Positions 43,641 through 54,284 of a stretch of 64,000 bases of DNA are shown piece by piece. The stretch comes from Symsagittifera roscoffensis (taxonomy: Eukaryota > Xenacoelomorpha > Acoela > Convolutidae). Each line of letters starts with the position of its first letter. Within the stretch, counting starts at the first letter, position 1. The stretch spans positions 10,897,716 through 10,961,715 of the forward strand of contig NC_087067.1 of NCBI RefSeq assembly GCF_963678635.1. The letters are read 5' to 3'. The position numbers and the translations under genes were made by a program. Below the pieces are notes generated by a model, which saw only the letters and a list, made by a program, of their open reading frames with translations, was not told where the DNA came from and did no database searches.

Positions 43641-45035
43641 TTTCAAAACGTTATACCACCGAAAGGAACAAAAAAGCTCCTAAAAAGTGGAGGGGACCCT
43701 TCATGATCACAGAAGTGCACCAGGAGGGACGTTTTTATAGACTGAGTACCGGCCGAGCCGCTCACTACGAAAACATTAAGCCACACAACCCGTCGACGGA
43801 AGACTGGTGTATACCTGCAGACATGGAAGAAGGGGATTATCTGATGATGGATCCTGCCTGTGAGGTCAATGAGAAGAGCACCAGGGGACAAAATGATGGG
43901 AATGAGGTCGTAGAGGAGGAATCAAGTCCACCACTGGAACTGGATCTCAACGAGGTTAATGAAGCAGATGATGAAACCTTACCTTACGCAGAAGAGGACT
44001 GGCAAGACCCCGAACTGATGGAGGTTCCTAAGAACTTGGAACCGGATCTTCCGTTCACGATACAGACTCGTCAGAATGACAGGACAAGGCCAAGAAAAAA
44101 ATATAACCCTTACGGTGACGACTTTGTAGTGGATAGGATAGATCTGAAAAAGGTAGTGGAAGAAGTAGTGGGTCTGGAAGAAATAACTGTGTCACAGGAC
44201 ATTGACATAGTCGATGATCACGACGATGAGTGGGCCGACGACTGGTCGAAACCCGAGATGGAATTCGACGACGAGCAACAGCAATCATATGAACAAGACT
44301 TGACGAATCTGCGTGTCTTAGAATGGCTGAACGAAATGACGTCGGACCCAAAGGAGACCAGCGTCACGATTCAAGATGTAGATCGTGAAAGCATAAAATA
44401 CATGAAAACCAAACGAGATGATCCTTTCTGGGCTGCCCAGAAAGAGCAATTACTCATTCCTGCATCCAACCTCGATTTAATATCCGGTATGCGATCGACG
44501 GGGTCGTCGATGGATATTTTTGTCCGGGGAGTGGGGGTAGGACTTACCCACGTTGAAAAATTTTTAATAAAAAAATTAAAAATAGCAAGAGAGACAGGTG
44601 ATCTAGGATCAGAAACAGGCGAGGACTCTAAGAAACCGGACACAGGGAGAGTATTTGAGTCATATTTTAACTTGCCGAGCGAGTACTCAAGTAGCATTAT
44701 ATTGACATATAGCGATTTTATACTCACAAATAGAACATGTGCGATAGCGATCACAGTGGACATGAGTTTTAAGACAGCGTTAGCAGCGGATTTTAGGAGA
44801 AAAACAAAAACATAGAATTCCTTCGGCAGCAAAAGCCAGGGATAGAAGGCGTAGCAGCCTTGCCTCCGGCGGCGTCGCACATACCGGGAAAGTATCTATG
44901 AAGCAGCATGTGGACCCGGAAAACCTAGTCTTGTCCTTGACGAGAGTGAGGGACTTCCTTGTGGAGAGGGAGGTGAAAGAACTCTCGCTTCCAGTATACG
45001 ACCCGAACCGAGGACGACTGCATGCACTTTTCTGA
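43641..45035 (+). pseudogene. Integrase C-terminal domain, acidic linker and macro-like domain, copy B
   Basis: The SH3-like integrase C-terminal domain (KWRGPFMITEVHQEGRFYRL) is followed by a long acidic linker, the segment MDIFVRGVGVGLTHVEKFL, and from about 44700 a macro-like domain (SDFILTNRTCAIAITVDMSF, then LAADFRRK). The frame stops at 44813, but the coding sense continues in another frame (GKYL, then LSLPVYDP) to a TGA at 45033-45035. The macro-domain order of beta strand, 'DF(K/R)RK' helix, 'KYL..LVTR' strand and 'SLPV' strand is recognisable. The Gly-rich ligand loops of active macro domains are not present. The C-terminal helix and strand found in copy C are missing. Confidence 0.7.
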
Positions 45036-45446
45036 TACTAACATACAATTATATTTACATAAGAAATACTATTTGAGTATAAGCTGAGTTAAGGTTGCAT
45101 GCAGGAAGGTGTCACACTAAGTGTGTTGTGTGTGATATGTTATGTGATATGTGTTATGTTATTAAGACCATGAGTAAGAAGAAATTAGTGACCATGAATA
45201 ACCGAATGATGCTCTTAGGAATAGATCCATTCTTTTCCAAAATTCAATGAAATGATTTTTTATCTCGCTGTTTTAAATAAATTTTAATACAAAATTAAAG
45301 TGACGCTGACAAATGTGAGATTCTTGACCTTTTTTCTAGATCCTGATTGATCGTTTAATTATTCACCTGATTTCAATTGGTCAAACTGATATTAGAATCG
45401 AATCTAAAAGAAGATTGACAACTTCGACTTGAACGAATTGACGGAC
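45036..45446 (+). other. Spacer between pol and second cassette, copy B
   Basis: Non-coding, homologous to 13600-13940: TGTTATGT-type repeats at about 45120-45165, then CTTTTTTCTAG (AG at 45338-45339) and ATCCTGATT. The first ATG of the next cassette is at 45447. Confidence 0.6.
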
Positions 45447-46241
45447 ATGGCAGAGGCGTACGTAGGACTGACGATACATGCGATATATCGTCGGTTGATG
45501 GATCGAGATTTCGCTCTGGAGGACCCAGAGGTAGCCATGTTGCTGGTCGCCTTAATAAACATCTTGGGGCATGATAACAGTGGGGACCGCCCCACGGAAG
45601 TCTTATTGATGGCCGCATACGGAGAAAGAGGAGTACTGGACCGCCCAAACATGAAGGTAATGAGGTGGAGAAACGGGGCTCTCTCAGGAAGTGATTTGGC
45701 GAACGAGCCTGAATTGGGAAGTTCCAGGACCTACCAACCAGGTGAGATGCCTCTGCTAACCAGGCCTGGTCTGAGAAAAATGCATCAGGAGCTGAACAGC
45801 GAATCTGCCTCGTCTAGTTCACAACTGAGAGAAGCTGTGCCATCAAAGAGGGCGAGAGTAGAAGAAGAAGTTCAGACGAAAGAGAGCATGCAAGACCTCA
45901 ACGGAACGATAGAAGAAGTGGAGAAGATCAGAAGGGAGCTGGATGGCATGACCAAAACCATGCTCACTATGGAAGAAGACATAAATACGAGAAAAAGTCA
46001 GTTTGAAGATTGCAACATGAAACATGGTCAAGAAATAGAGCGCTTGAGGCGAGAGTATAAAGAGCGATCGGAACGGCTGACGTTGACGACGGCAGTGGTA
46101 AAAGTAAAACCCGCAAGGAATGTTCCTCGTGGGCAGGTCCCGATGGAGCTCCTGACACCTCGCGAACTAAGTCAGACAACGGATGTGCGACCCCCAACTA
46201 CGAAAGGGAGAGTAACAATTCCGGATCCCAAGAGACGATAG
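45447..46241 (+). pseudogene. Second-cassette protein, copy B: N-terminal and coiled-coil part
   Basis: The ATG at 45447 begins MAEAYVGLTIHAIYRRLMD, nearly identical to copy A at 14013. The helical domain runs to about residue 120 and a coiled coil follows (EEVEKIRRELDGMTKTM). The frame closes at 46239 after VTIPDP because of a deletion and frameshift relative to copy A. The function is unknown; the helical domain plus coiled coil suggests self-assembly. Confidence 0.65.
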
Positions 46242-46830
46242 CGAGAACGGGAGTTAGTGATACAACGTTACCAACAAAGAGCTCTGAGGTCCCAGACAGG
46301 AAGATACGAGAAATGCCGATGAAGAAAGTGTCCCGAGTGATTGACGTGCAGAAGAACAACCAGGCGAAGAGTAACCTCACAGGAGTTCCAGACACGGATC
46401 CGCGAGCCTGCTTCAATCGATCGACTTGGAGCCCAGCAGTAAACTTGTAGCAACCGCCACTTGGGACATCATATCTGATACTGGGTGACAGCTTGGTGAG
46501 AATACTCCAGAACCTGAGGACCCCCTGGATCACTACGATGATGGCCTTTGGAGGTGCAGCGATAGCCCAGCTATTTCAAATGGTGCAGCTGACGAACCCA
46601 GGGAGGATCCCTAGCATAATGGTCCTTATAGAGACAAACAATGTGTCTAGATGCTCAGATGAGGAAGAGGCACAATGGGAGTCGATGATGGTGTGCCTAT
46701 TCTCTACTCTCTGGCAGAAATTCAAGTGCGCGGTACTGACCGTCTGCTCCGTACCCATGAGCACAAAAACGTTGACATCGACAAGAAGAAGGCATAATGA
46801 AATGGAAAGAGCGACTGGATGAAATGAAAG
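46242..46830 (+). pseudogene. SGNH hydrolase-like domain, copy B
   Basis: In one frame, broken by a TAG at 46448, the order matches copy A: LILGDSLVRIL (block I with Ser), AFGGAAIAQLF (block II), then LIETNNVSRCSDE at the block III position, where the Gly of GTN reads Glu-Thr. The domain then continues as CAVLTVCSVPMST. The third motif with Asp/His is not visible before the frame changes near 46800. Confidence 0.65.
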
Positions 46831-47025
46831 TCGAGCTCTTTGACACGGGAGTGCTAAAGAAGGAAAAAACAACGAATGAGCCGGCAATTTCAACCTTTGT
46901 GCCCCCTAACCTAGAAACACGTCTGGGAACGGTCCCAGCCGTGACCTATAGGCCACAAAGCTCTAGCGTGCCAGGGCAAAGGACAGATGTACAGGATCGA
47001 CTGGGAGAAGCGCCAATAAGAAGAA

Positions 47026-47086
47026 CCGCGGTCGGATTGACAGGTCCTAAGAAGACGAAAATTAGGACCTGTCAATCCGACCGCGG
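47026..47086. repeat. Perfect 25-bp inverted repeat
   Basis: Positions 47026-47050 and 47062-47086 are exact reverse complements with an 11-base loop. They lie in coding sequence of copy B where two frames overlap. No similar hairpin is seen in the other copies. Confidence 0.95.
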
Positions 47087-47354
47087 AGATGACCAGCACC
47101 TCGAGACCAGAGACAAGATCAGAGACAACGAGTACCAGTCGAGAGGAGCGACGCCCAGACAAAAGCTCTTTGATGTGGTCGAGGCCCATACCTTCTCCTT
47201 GGCATATGTACAAACAGGATCTGATGAAATTAAACCTTCGAACTGTGAGCTTTGCAGCCGATGCCATGAAGATGTTGAATAGAGCGAGAATGTCTGTCAA
47301 CGGACTGTACTCAATAACAGGCGTGGACTGGTTGATAGCCGCTGGCAGCTCTAC

Positions 47355-47397
47355 TCTCAAGGCGGTTGTAAACTTCAGCTCTACAACCGCCTTGAGA
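47355..47397. repeat. Perfect 16-bp inverted repeat
   Basis: TCTCAAGGCGGTTGTA at 47355-47370 is the exact reverse complement of 47382-47397, with an 11-base loop. The copy at 32140-32175 has only the right arm, so the left arm is an insertion in copy B. Confidence 0.95.
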
Positions 47398-48843
47398 TTT
47401 GCCGACTCAGAGGGACTGTCCTTAAACAATACAATGGGTACAGTGAATGCAAGACCATTGCAAGATGTGAAACTGAATCACGATGAGGCAAATCGAGAAG
47501 AAAGACCCGGAAGATTCTTGACGACGAGGGCACCAATAGGACAACATGTAAAGATGTTTAGGCAGGTAAAAGCACCCCCAGGTCACATAAAAGAAAGAGC
47601 GTACCCGAAACAAGTGAATCAAGAAGGTTATGTTCTAAGATACGAAGAATTGAAGGCGATCAAGAAAGATGAGACCATCTGTGCAGCGTACGACAAAGCA
47701 GAAATGAGGAAAGCGAAGATTATGATAGTCGCGAACTCAGACTTCATATATACCTCCAAGTCTCTGTTTTGGCCTGACGTTATAATGTTGGCAGCGGTCG
47801 ACCTGGACCTAATGCATTCGGTGTCAATGGCAATAGGGGTACAACGACAAACGGAAATGAACTCAATCACAATCGTATTTGCCGGCATGAACGACCATCT
47901 ACACAGTAGGGGTTTCCTGAGCAGACTCAGAGAGCCTACGACGGCCAAAGACACTGTATGGCCGGCTATAAAAGATATCATCGAATCGATGGGTGAGGCA
48001 GTTGACACCCTGAAAGAAGGTGTTTTCCGCAAAATAACACCGAGAGCCGTGTTTGAACTGTCTCCGGGATATGCACATCTCTCGGATGGACTGAAATTTG
48101 TATACGCGATGGTGGCGTTGCTCTCGGAAGGGAAATATGATGTGATCATATCTGCCGCAAATTGCGGAATAGAGATGGAGAACCTAAGACCACTCAAGGC
48201 GGAATTACCTGCGTTGTGGTCTGACATCTCGAATGCGATACAAGGATTAAGAAATCATGCACTACACTTAATAGTGTTAGACGAAATACTGGTGTTGGAA
48301 CTGTCCAGCTTCAGCCGACAACTTAAACTGAAGCCAGGAATTGACGATGACCATCGAAAAATCGTAGCGATGTCAAACGACTTATGGTTCAGAGGAATGG
48401 AAGTAAAGGAGGAAAGAGAAAGAAGGAAAAATTCCAAGGAGACGAGAGCTCACTTGGAAGCGATGGTCCTGAGAACGAAACCAGATGCTAACAAATGGTT
48501 TCACTTGACCCCTCGAATAGCCGCATTGGGCGCGGACGCTTCCGAGCGAGGCCCAGTGATGATCAGGAGAATCCATGCCTACCTGGTGAAAGAGGTAAGC
48601 CTGGCTGAAAATGCTGGAGAGATGTCAGCCGAGTTCGTAAACAGAGTGTGCCAAGTTACCCTGGAAGCTTTCTGGACACAGAATGTAAAAGGAGAAGAAG
48701 GCTATGACCGGACTGACAGCAAGCTCGAAGGGCTAGGAGCCGGATGGACCGCGTTCTTCTTGGCGAAAGTTTACCTATTGCTTTCTCGATACCTGATCAA
48801 AGAATTCCTCCAAGCTTTCGTAGAAGTAACGATCGTTGAATAA

Positions 48844-49585
48844 CTAGCCCTGTTCGTGACTTATGAATCAGAGAAAGACACCAAGCATCCAAGGCATGAG
48901 GAAGCTTTATTGGGTGTGAAAGCCAGCAATGCCGCGATTAGATGGACTTCTAACGTCAATTGCGATAACACACGGACACTTGGGAGGATTGATGAATCTG
49001 ACAGGCTATTTGGAGCAGATGAGGGATAACGTGAGGAGATTCGACGTGAAGCAACCCACGGATTCCTGGACTAAGATAAGAGATTTGCGACATACTCTTA
49101 TCCAATACCTCCTGCAGCAGAATCGCTTTGGAATAGGAGAGGATGAAACAATTCAGAGGGAGGAAGACATGCGACGTCATGCTGGGGGCATGCTCCTGCT
49201 AACTGACCGGAGCTTAGCTATGAGGACCGACCCCCTAGCATTGATCAGAGGAGCCACAGAGTTCGTGACGGTGATATACGGTCCGGCAGTCACGTTTGCG
49301 TTCCCTGACGTTAAGGTGGAGGCTTACAGGAGGTCGGTGTTGCACCTGAACCTCATATCAGCAGCGGACAGAAGTGCACTTAACTGGTGTGAGCAACACG
49401 CACTACGAGAATTGACGAGTGAGGACTTGTTATTCGCGAAGATATCAGAGCCGGAGATGACCGTCATAAGTTTTGATGATCACTTCCGAGACAGGATGCG
49501 AGAAGTGGATAGAGGGCTCATCCAGGTATTCCCGAAGCTCTGCAATCTAAGGCCCTACAAAAAGATGAACTGCGAAGTCACATGA
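48844..49585 (+). pseudogene. Unknown post-pol segment, copy B
   Basis: An open frame of 218 residues follows a short stretch homologous to 33555-33657. It is hydrophilic, with VTVIYGPAVTFAFPDVKVEA and a His/Asp-rich end (SFDDHFRDRMREVDRG). I recognise no family. It stops at 49583. Copy A lacks it by deletion. Confidence 0.45.
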
Positions 49586-50200
49586 ATTCCTCGACTGACT
49601 GCAGCATATCATAATTTGAGAGAAGAAACGAAAGGCTGGGGTGACCACAAGGAATTGCCAGAGGAGATCCCTGAATTCCCTTTGATCAGAAGGATGTTGC
49701 TCGGAGCAGACTCCGTAATACAAACCCCTAGGTTGAGAGCCTTTGAAACTAATAAAAGGAGGGTAGCGAAATTCTCCGAGATGATGGACTCGTGCTTTGT
49801 GGGCAGAAACGCCGCAGTGCTGCAGTATACGCAGTTTGCTTACACGGATGAAACAAAGAGGAGACGAATGAGCAATATAGCGACTCCGAAGCCTGGAAGA
49901 TTTGACGAGGAATTGGCGAAACTGAATCTAGCGCCTATGGTCATGAGAGGCAAGGCTGACTTATCAGAAACCTCCCTAATCTTAACGAGCGTAAAACCAG
50001 GGTTAACGGTGGGCGGAACACTACAGACTAGAACCATGCTAGCACCCTTCGGCTGTGAAGAAGTCAAGGTAGTTCACGGAGAGGAGGAAGATCAGTCCGA
50101 AATTTCCAGATAGACCAAGAGATGAAGAGCAGGGGCCCTCAAGTTCAGGAAAAGATCCAAAACGAGACGATGGACAGGAAGGAAGACGTCAATCGAAAGA
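49586..50200 (+). pseudogene. Unknown post-pol segment with basic linker, copy B
   Basis: The frame 49616-50113 reads FPLIRRMLLGADSVIQTPRL and FVGRNAAVLQYTQFAYTDET. A weak resemblance in pattern to copy C at 59219-58884 (minus; GYSAAVFFRLFNIKINSWTT) suggests the same domain in both subfamilies. No known family is recognised. Confidence 0.45.
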
Positions 50201-51300
50201 GTCTATGCAACAGGATCCCGATCAGGCCGAGAAAGAAGACGATAACTTCCTCAGCGGCTTTGAAAACGGAACGGACACGTTGGAAGCGATGACTGAGCCG
50301 GCAGACGGGGGAACTTCCACGCTGGAACCCCCGTCGACTTTCATGGAAACGAACCAGAAATTGCCGGAGAGCAGCTCTCCGAGCAATTCTAAAAACATCG
50401 AGATAAAAAAACTCTTGATGGAATCACCAAGGAGAAGAAGAATAGAAGGCACTGCCAGAGTACCTTTCTTGGGAATTTTGCCCGAAGAAGAGTGGGAAGT
50501 TCATCATAGAGACCACGTAAATAGGACGGGATGCAGTATGGACAGAGTAGCCTTCATGAAAGAGGTCTGGACAGTGGTTCAGAGCTACGGGACCCAGTCT
50601 ATTTTGAAAATATGTCTCAACAGATCCACTAAGGCGGGAAGTCCTTGACAAACTCGACGATTGAGAAAGTAGATTGAGCGAGTTACTGATTGACTCGGCC
50701 ACTGACGAAAATGAGGCAAACTCTCCTATAATGATGACACCGCAAGAAGACAGGGAAGAAGTAGTATATCTGTCAAGATTCCGAAAGGGAACGATGCGAT
50801 CAAAGATGGCGATTGACAGGATTAATGAAACGACGATGAAGCTTGGCAGCAAAGTGACATTGAGGACAGCTGGAAAAACAAAAGTGGATTCCGAAATCTC
50901 GATAAAAGCTGTCAAATCAGCCAAAAGAAAACATGTGAGAACATGATAGCGATACCCTATGTGCATGACTGGACTGACACGCGGTGAATATGATTCGGAA
51001 GAAAAAAAGGGATCTAAGGGAGAGAAGGTGTTCTTAATGACGAGTATGAGAGATTTGATAAACCAAGAAGGAGTAACAGTAGCGTGCGCGAAGCGGAGAG
51101 AAGCTCTCTGTTTTGTTCGATTCATGATAGAATAAATATCAGTGCCAGCCGTGAACACTTTTGTCAAGATGCTAAGAGACGGTGATGAACGATCGAAAGC
51201 CTTGTTCTTACTGGCGCTTTTGGACATACATCAGAGTAAGCCAATGCGAGTGACTTTGAATCAGCCTGCCTGTGGGGCTGTAACCGATAAAAAAGATTGA
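50201..51300 (+). pseudogene. Unknown acidic and helical segments, copy B
   Basis: The frame 50205-50648 is acidic and Ser-rich, then reads EEEWEVHHRDHVNRTGCSMD and VAFMKEVWTVVQSYGTQSIL. Copy C has a parallel stretch at 58396-58136 (minus; LEAFKDELWNTVVKFGKPVW). A further frame (50674-50946) and another from about 50960 to 51297 continue the coding sense, with a TAA at 51133. No family is recognised. Confidence 0.45.
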
Positions 51301-53627
51301 CGAAATAAGGATGTTCCCTAACAAGGAGATGAAGCTCACAAAGAGATCTATGGGAGCACTGCCGAAGTCCAGTGAGTACTGTGGACCAATCAGGAAGAAG
51401 TCATACAGTTACGTATCCGGAATTATAGGGATGGCGTTCATCCCTTTCGTAAATGAAGACATACGCGATTGCTTCTTTGACTACGAGCGAGCAGTGTTGC
51501 TGAGATTTTGGATGTCAATATTTGCAACGATAAGAAGCGCGACTAATCAGCAGACCAAGCTGGGACTAGTCTTGGAGGAAAAAGTGACTGCACCTTCAGT
51601 GCCAAAAACTGACAACCCAGTAGAGTTTGGATTGGGATTCTCGGACGAATTGCTAAGAACGAGTTTGATGGTGGTATGGGAACTGACGAAACCATCATGG
51701 TGGGTGTCCGAGTCCTAACGCCGATTCGATATTGCGTGCGACACAAGACGTGCAGAGGGAACTGAACTCAGACTGTAACTTGCGTGACCTGAACATCATC
51801 TAAAGTTTGATGACGACAGCCTCTAAGAGCAACGGAGAAGACAAAGTAGAATTGCCTGGCTGGGGACCAGAGGACTGGGTCAAACCTGGTAGCTGTCTGG
51901 CTGAATCCTGTGGACTGGAAGGTCACACCTGTGGAGGTCTGGATTATGTAAAGACCCTGGAGAAACAACACAAGCAATTGACGATATTGTTTAGGAACAT
52001 TGTGATAAAGGCAAAAACGGAAACGGAATTGAAAGCAGATTGCCATGGTGGAACCGAGGTGAATCTAGTGACTGCACTATAATTCTACAGCATGTTTGGT
52101 TCTTTAGAGTCACTATTGATTCTAGAACAAAAGCATGAGATGGTTACGACCATCAGTGTAGAAGTGTTTCCGGGAGTTTTGCAAACCGAGCAGAAGTATA
52201 TTGGAAAGTGGAGAGAAGCGATCGAGGTGGTAATTAACATCCGGCGTGGTGAAACCTATCGTAGACCAACAGGAGCGATATTTTTAGTGAGATCAACTCT
52301 AGCTCCAATGTGCAAGAGCAGATGCCCAGTGCATTTTGTAGCGGTGGATGTGAAAAGTACGAGAACGATCGTGGATCAAGCCTTCTCAGTGCCAAAATGC
52401 GCAAGACTAGGGTGAATGTCATAAAAATCTTACGAGTTGCTGTGCGAAATTTTCTCAGCAGTTTCAGAGAGAACCAAAGAGGAATTAGAATCGATACTGT
52501 TAAAGAAGGTCATGGGATACGCCAGTGGGAACTTCAGTGACTTTGAAAGACAAAAGCAGAAAGAGTCAACAGTCACGGATCACAATGCAGTAGACGAGAA
52601 TGATGAATTCCAACGAGTGACGATGGAAGTGGAACCACTACTGGAAGCGTCGGGAAAGTGTAATTGGAGGAGAATCGTGTCGACACATGATTAGTTCCCC
52701 TACCATTGCTTGCTACAAACTTGGTGGTACCCCGAGCGTAGTAATATGGTGTTGATCTGGGACTGTTGAGAGCTGCTCTCCGTGGGTTTTTCAGATTCAT
52801 GTCAGCCCAAAACAATAGTGATAGTAGGAATTATGATGGCGATACGATGGCTGGAATCTCATGTAGGAGAGAACAAAATACAAGAAACGTCGTCGAAAGA
52901 ACAATTGCAGGAATTGGATTGTCTAAAAGACTTAGATCTTTTTGAGACAACGTGCAAAATCTTGAACATTCCGATGGAAATGAAAAAGATATGGGCCAGA
53001 AGACGACTGATGCCATGGTTCAGAGCCAACATGACTGCATGGTTGTACTCTGCAAGAATCATATGTCGAAGCACAGCAGAAAGTACCGTGCGTATCAGCT
53101 GTACATTGGAGTAGCTTTCAAGCGAGCTTTTATAACTCATCGGAATGCAGTAACCACCGCAGTGAAGAGAACTTCTAAGACAAGTGAATGTGACGGAAGG
53201 GAAAAAGAAGAGATGTTGAAAGAAGACTTGGAGAGAAATGTGACGTTGTGCCTCCACAACAGCTTCTGCCGAAACAGAGAAACTAACGTTGATCCTCTGC
53301 TTTGTTGTAAACAAAGAGTAGAAGAGCAGAAGTGTTGGAGAACTGCCTCCAACAGCGTCAGAATAGCTACCGACGTGTTGCGAGACACAGAGACTGAAAG
53401 TGCGGAGTCAATGTCGCAGGAGGAGGAGAATGAACATTGACAAATTGCCGAAAGTCAAGATGCAAAAAGAAAAAAAATTAGAAAAATTTAGAAGTTTTAG
53501 AACTTCTAAACGACGTAAAAAAAAGAGTGAGCAAAGAAAGATACAAAGAAGCAAAGAAAGAGAAGATGTTAAAACTCAGAAATGTTTTTTGTGTGACAAA
53601 AACTCCGATGAGAAACAAAGCAACTAA
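51301..53627 (+). pseudogene. Unknown large C-terminal cassette protein, copy B
   Basis: This is homologous to copy A 15690-19880 without the insertion. Segments are YSYVSGIIGMAFIPFVNED, a Cys/Trp-rich stretch (LPGWGPEDW, GHTCGGLDY), VAVDVKSTRTIVDQAFSVPK, LFETTCKILNIPMEMKKIWA, and a Cys tail (CLHNSFCRNRETNVD, LLCCKQR). Frame breaks occur near 51715, 52080, 52415, 52694 and 53090. It ends in a very basic tail (KRRKKKSEQRKIQRSKERE). No signal peptide or membrane span is clear. The same protein in the diverged copy C argues that it was under selection. Confidence 0.55.
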
Positions 53628-54284
53628 GTTTGCAATTGAAACTCAAGCGAAAACATTTAGTTGAGTTTTGAAGATTAAAGATTTTGTTGCTTTAGAGACA
53701 CTTACTGTTAGTTTAGAAAAGCTTGAGTGGAGAGTATATTAAAATATTCCAGCCTGCATGATTGTTTTTAATCAACTAAGACGACTGATCACTTTGTGGT
53801 GACATTAAAGGCTTGGTTAACCTCTTGAAGAGGGAGATTATTTCACTGTTTCTTCTAACCACCGAGTTCCTTAATTTTAATATTCAGGACCAGTAACAAC
53901 TAAACTTCCGAAGGGAAGAGGCATAGAAGGATAATTTCAGTTCGTTTGTTGGCATGACCGTCCTGCGTCCCAACACTTTTTAAACCTTGGAGAAAAAGTT
54001 TTAAATCGGGACATAGACGTTAGAAGTCGGAAAAAATGTTTTATCTTAACTCATATCCTCGAAAGTGCAGATTAGTGAAAGAATTTGGAAGGCTATAATA
54101 TTGTAGTATGATGCCATTTATATTCTGCCGCGAGTCGATATGACGTGGATAAAAGTGACTTCATGCATTTTGTAAATTCTGTTTGATGGCACTGTAACAT
54201 TTTAATAAAGACTACAGGACTCAATGGGGACATTAACCGGGCTTGAAATGGTGGAAATGCAATTTCGCATTCGAATTTCAATTC
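53628..54284 (+). other. 3' non-coding region of copy B (possible LTR)
   Basis: This is homologous to 19880-20500 and 30340-30870. It contains CAGCCTGCATGA, ACTTTGTGGTGACATTAAAG and CATATCCTCGAAAGTGCAG. No gene is present. Confidence 0.55.

Larger units (their letters stand above)
46797..48843 (+). pseudogene. Post-pol protein, copy B: second SGNH-like segment
   Basis: Two overlapping frames (46797-47282 and 47089-48843) form one coding sense. The long frame of 584 residues includes IVANSDFIYTSKS at the place of an SGNH block I and, 45 residues on, ITIVFAGMNDHLHSRG at the place of block III (Gly-x-Asn-Asp type). A helical region follows with PRIAALGADASERGPVMIRR. The Ser of the usual GDS triad is offset (NSD), so activity is doubtful. 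Two near-perfect inverted repeats at 47026-47086 and 47355-47397 lie inside. The related fragment at 32007-33657 lacks the block III segment. Confidence 0.6.

Noticed and set aside
50424-51227. 267-residue minus-strand open frame over copy B
   Set aside because: It is antisense to the post-pol coding sense, which is supported by homology with copy C; no domain is seen.
51301-53627. Envelope glycoprotein in the post-pol position
   Set aside because: No signal peptide, furin-like site or C-terminal membrane span is visible, and the tail is strongly basic.
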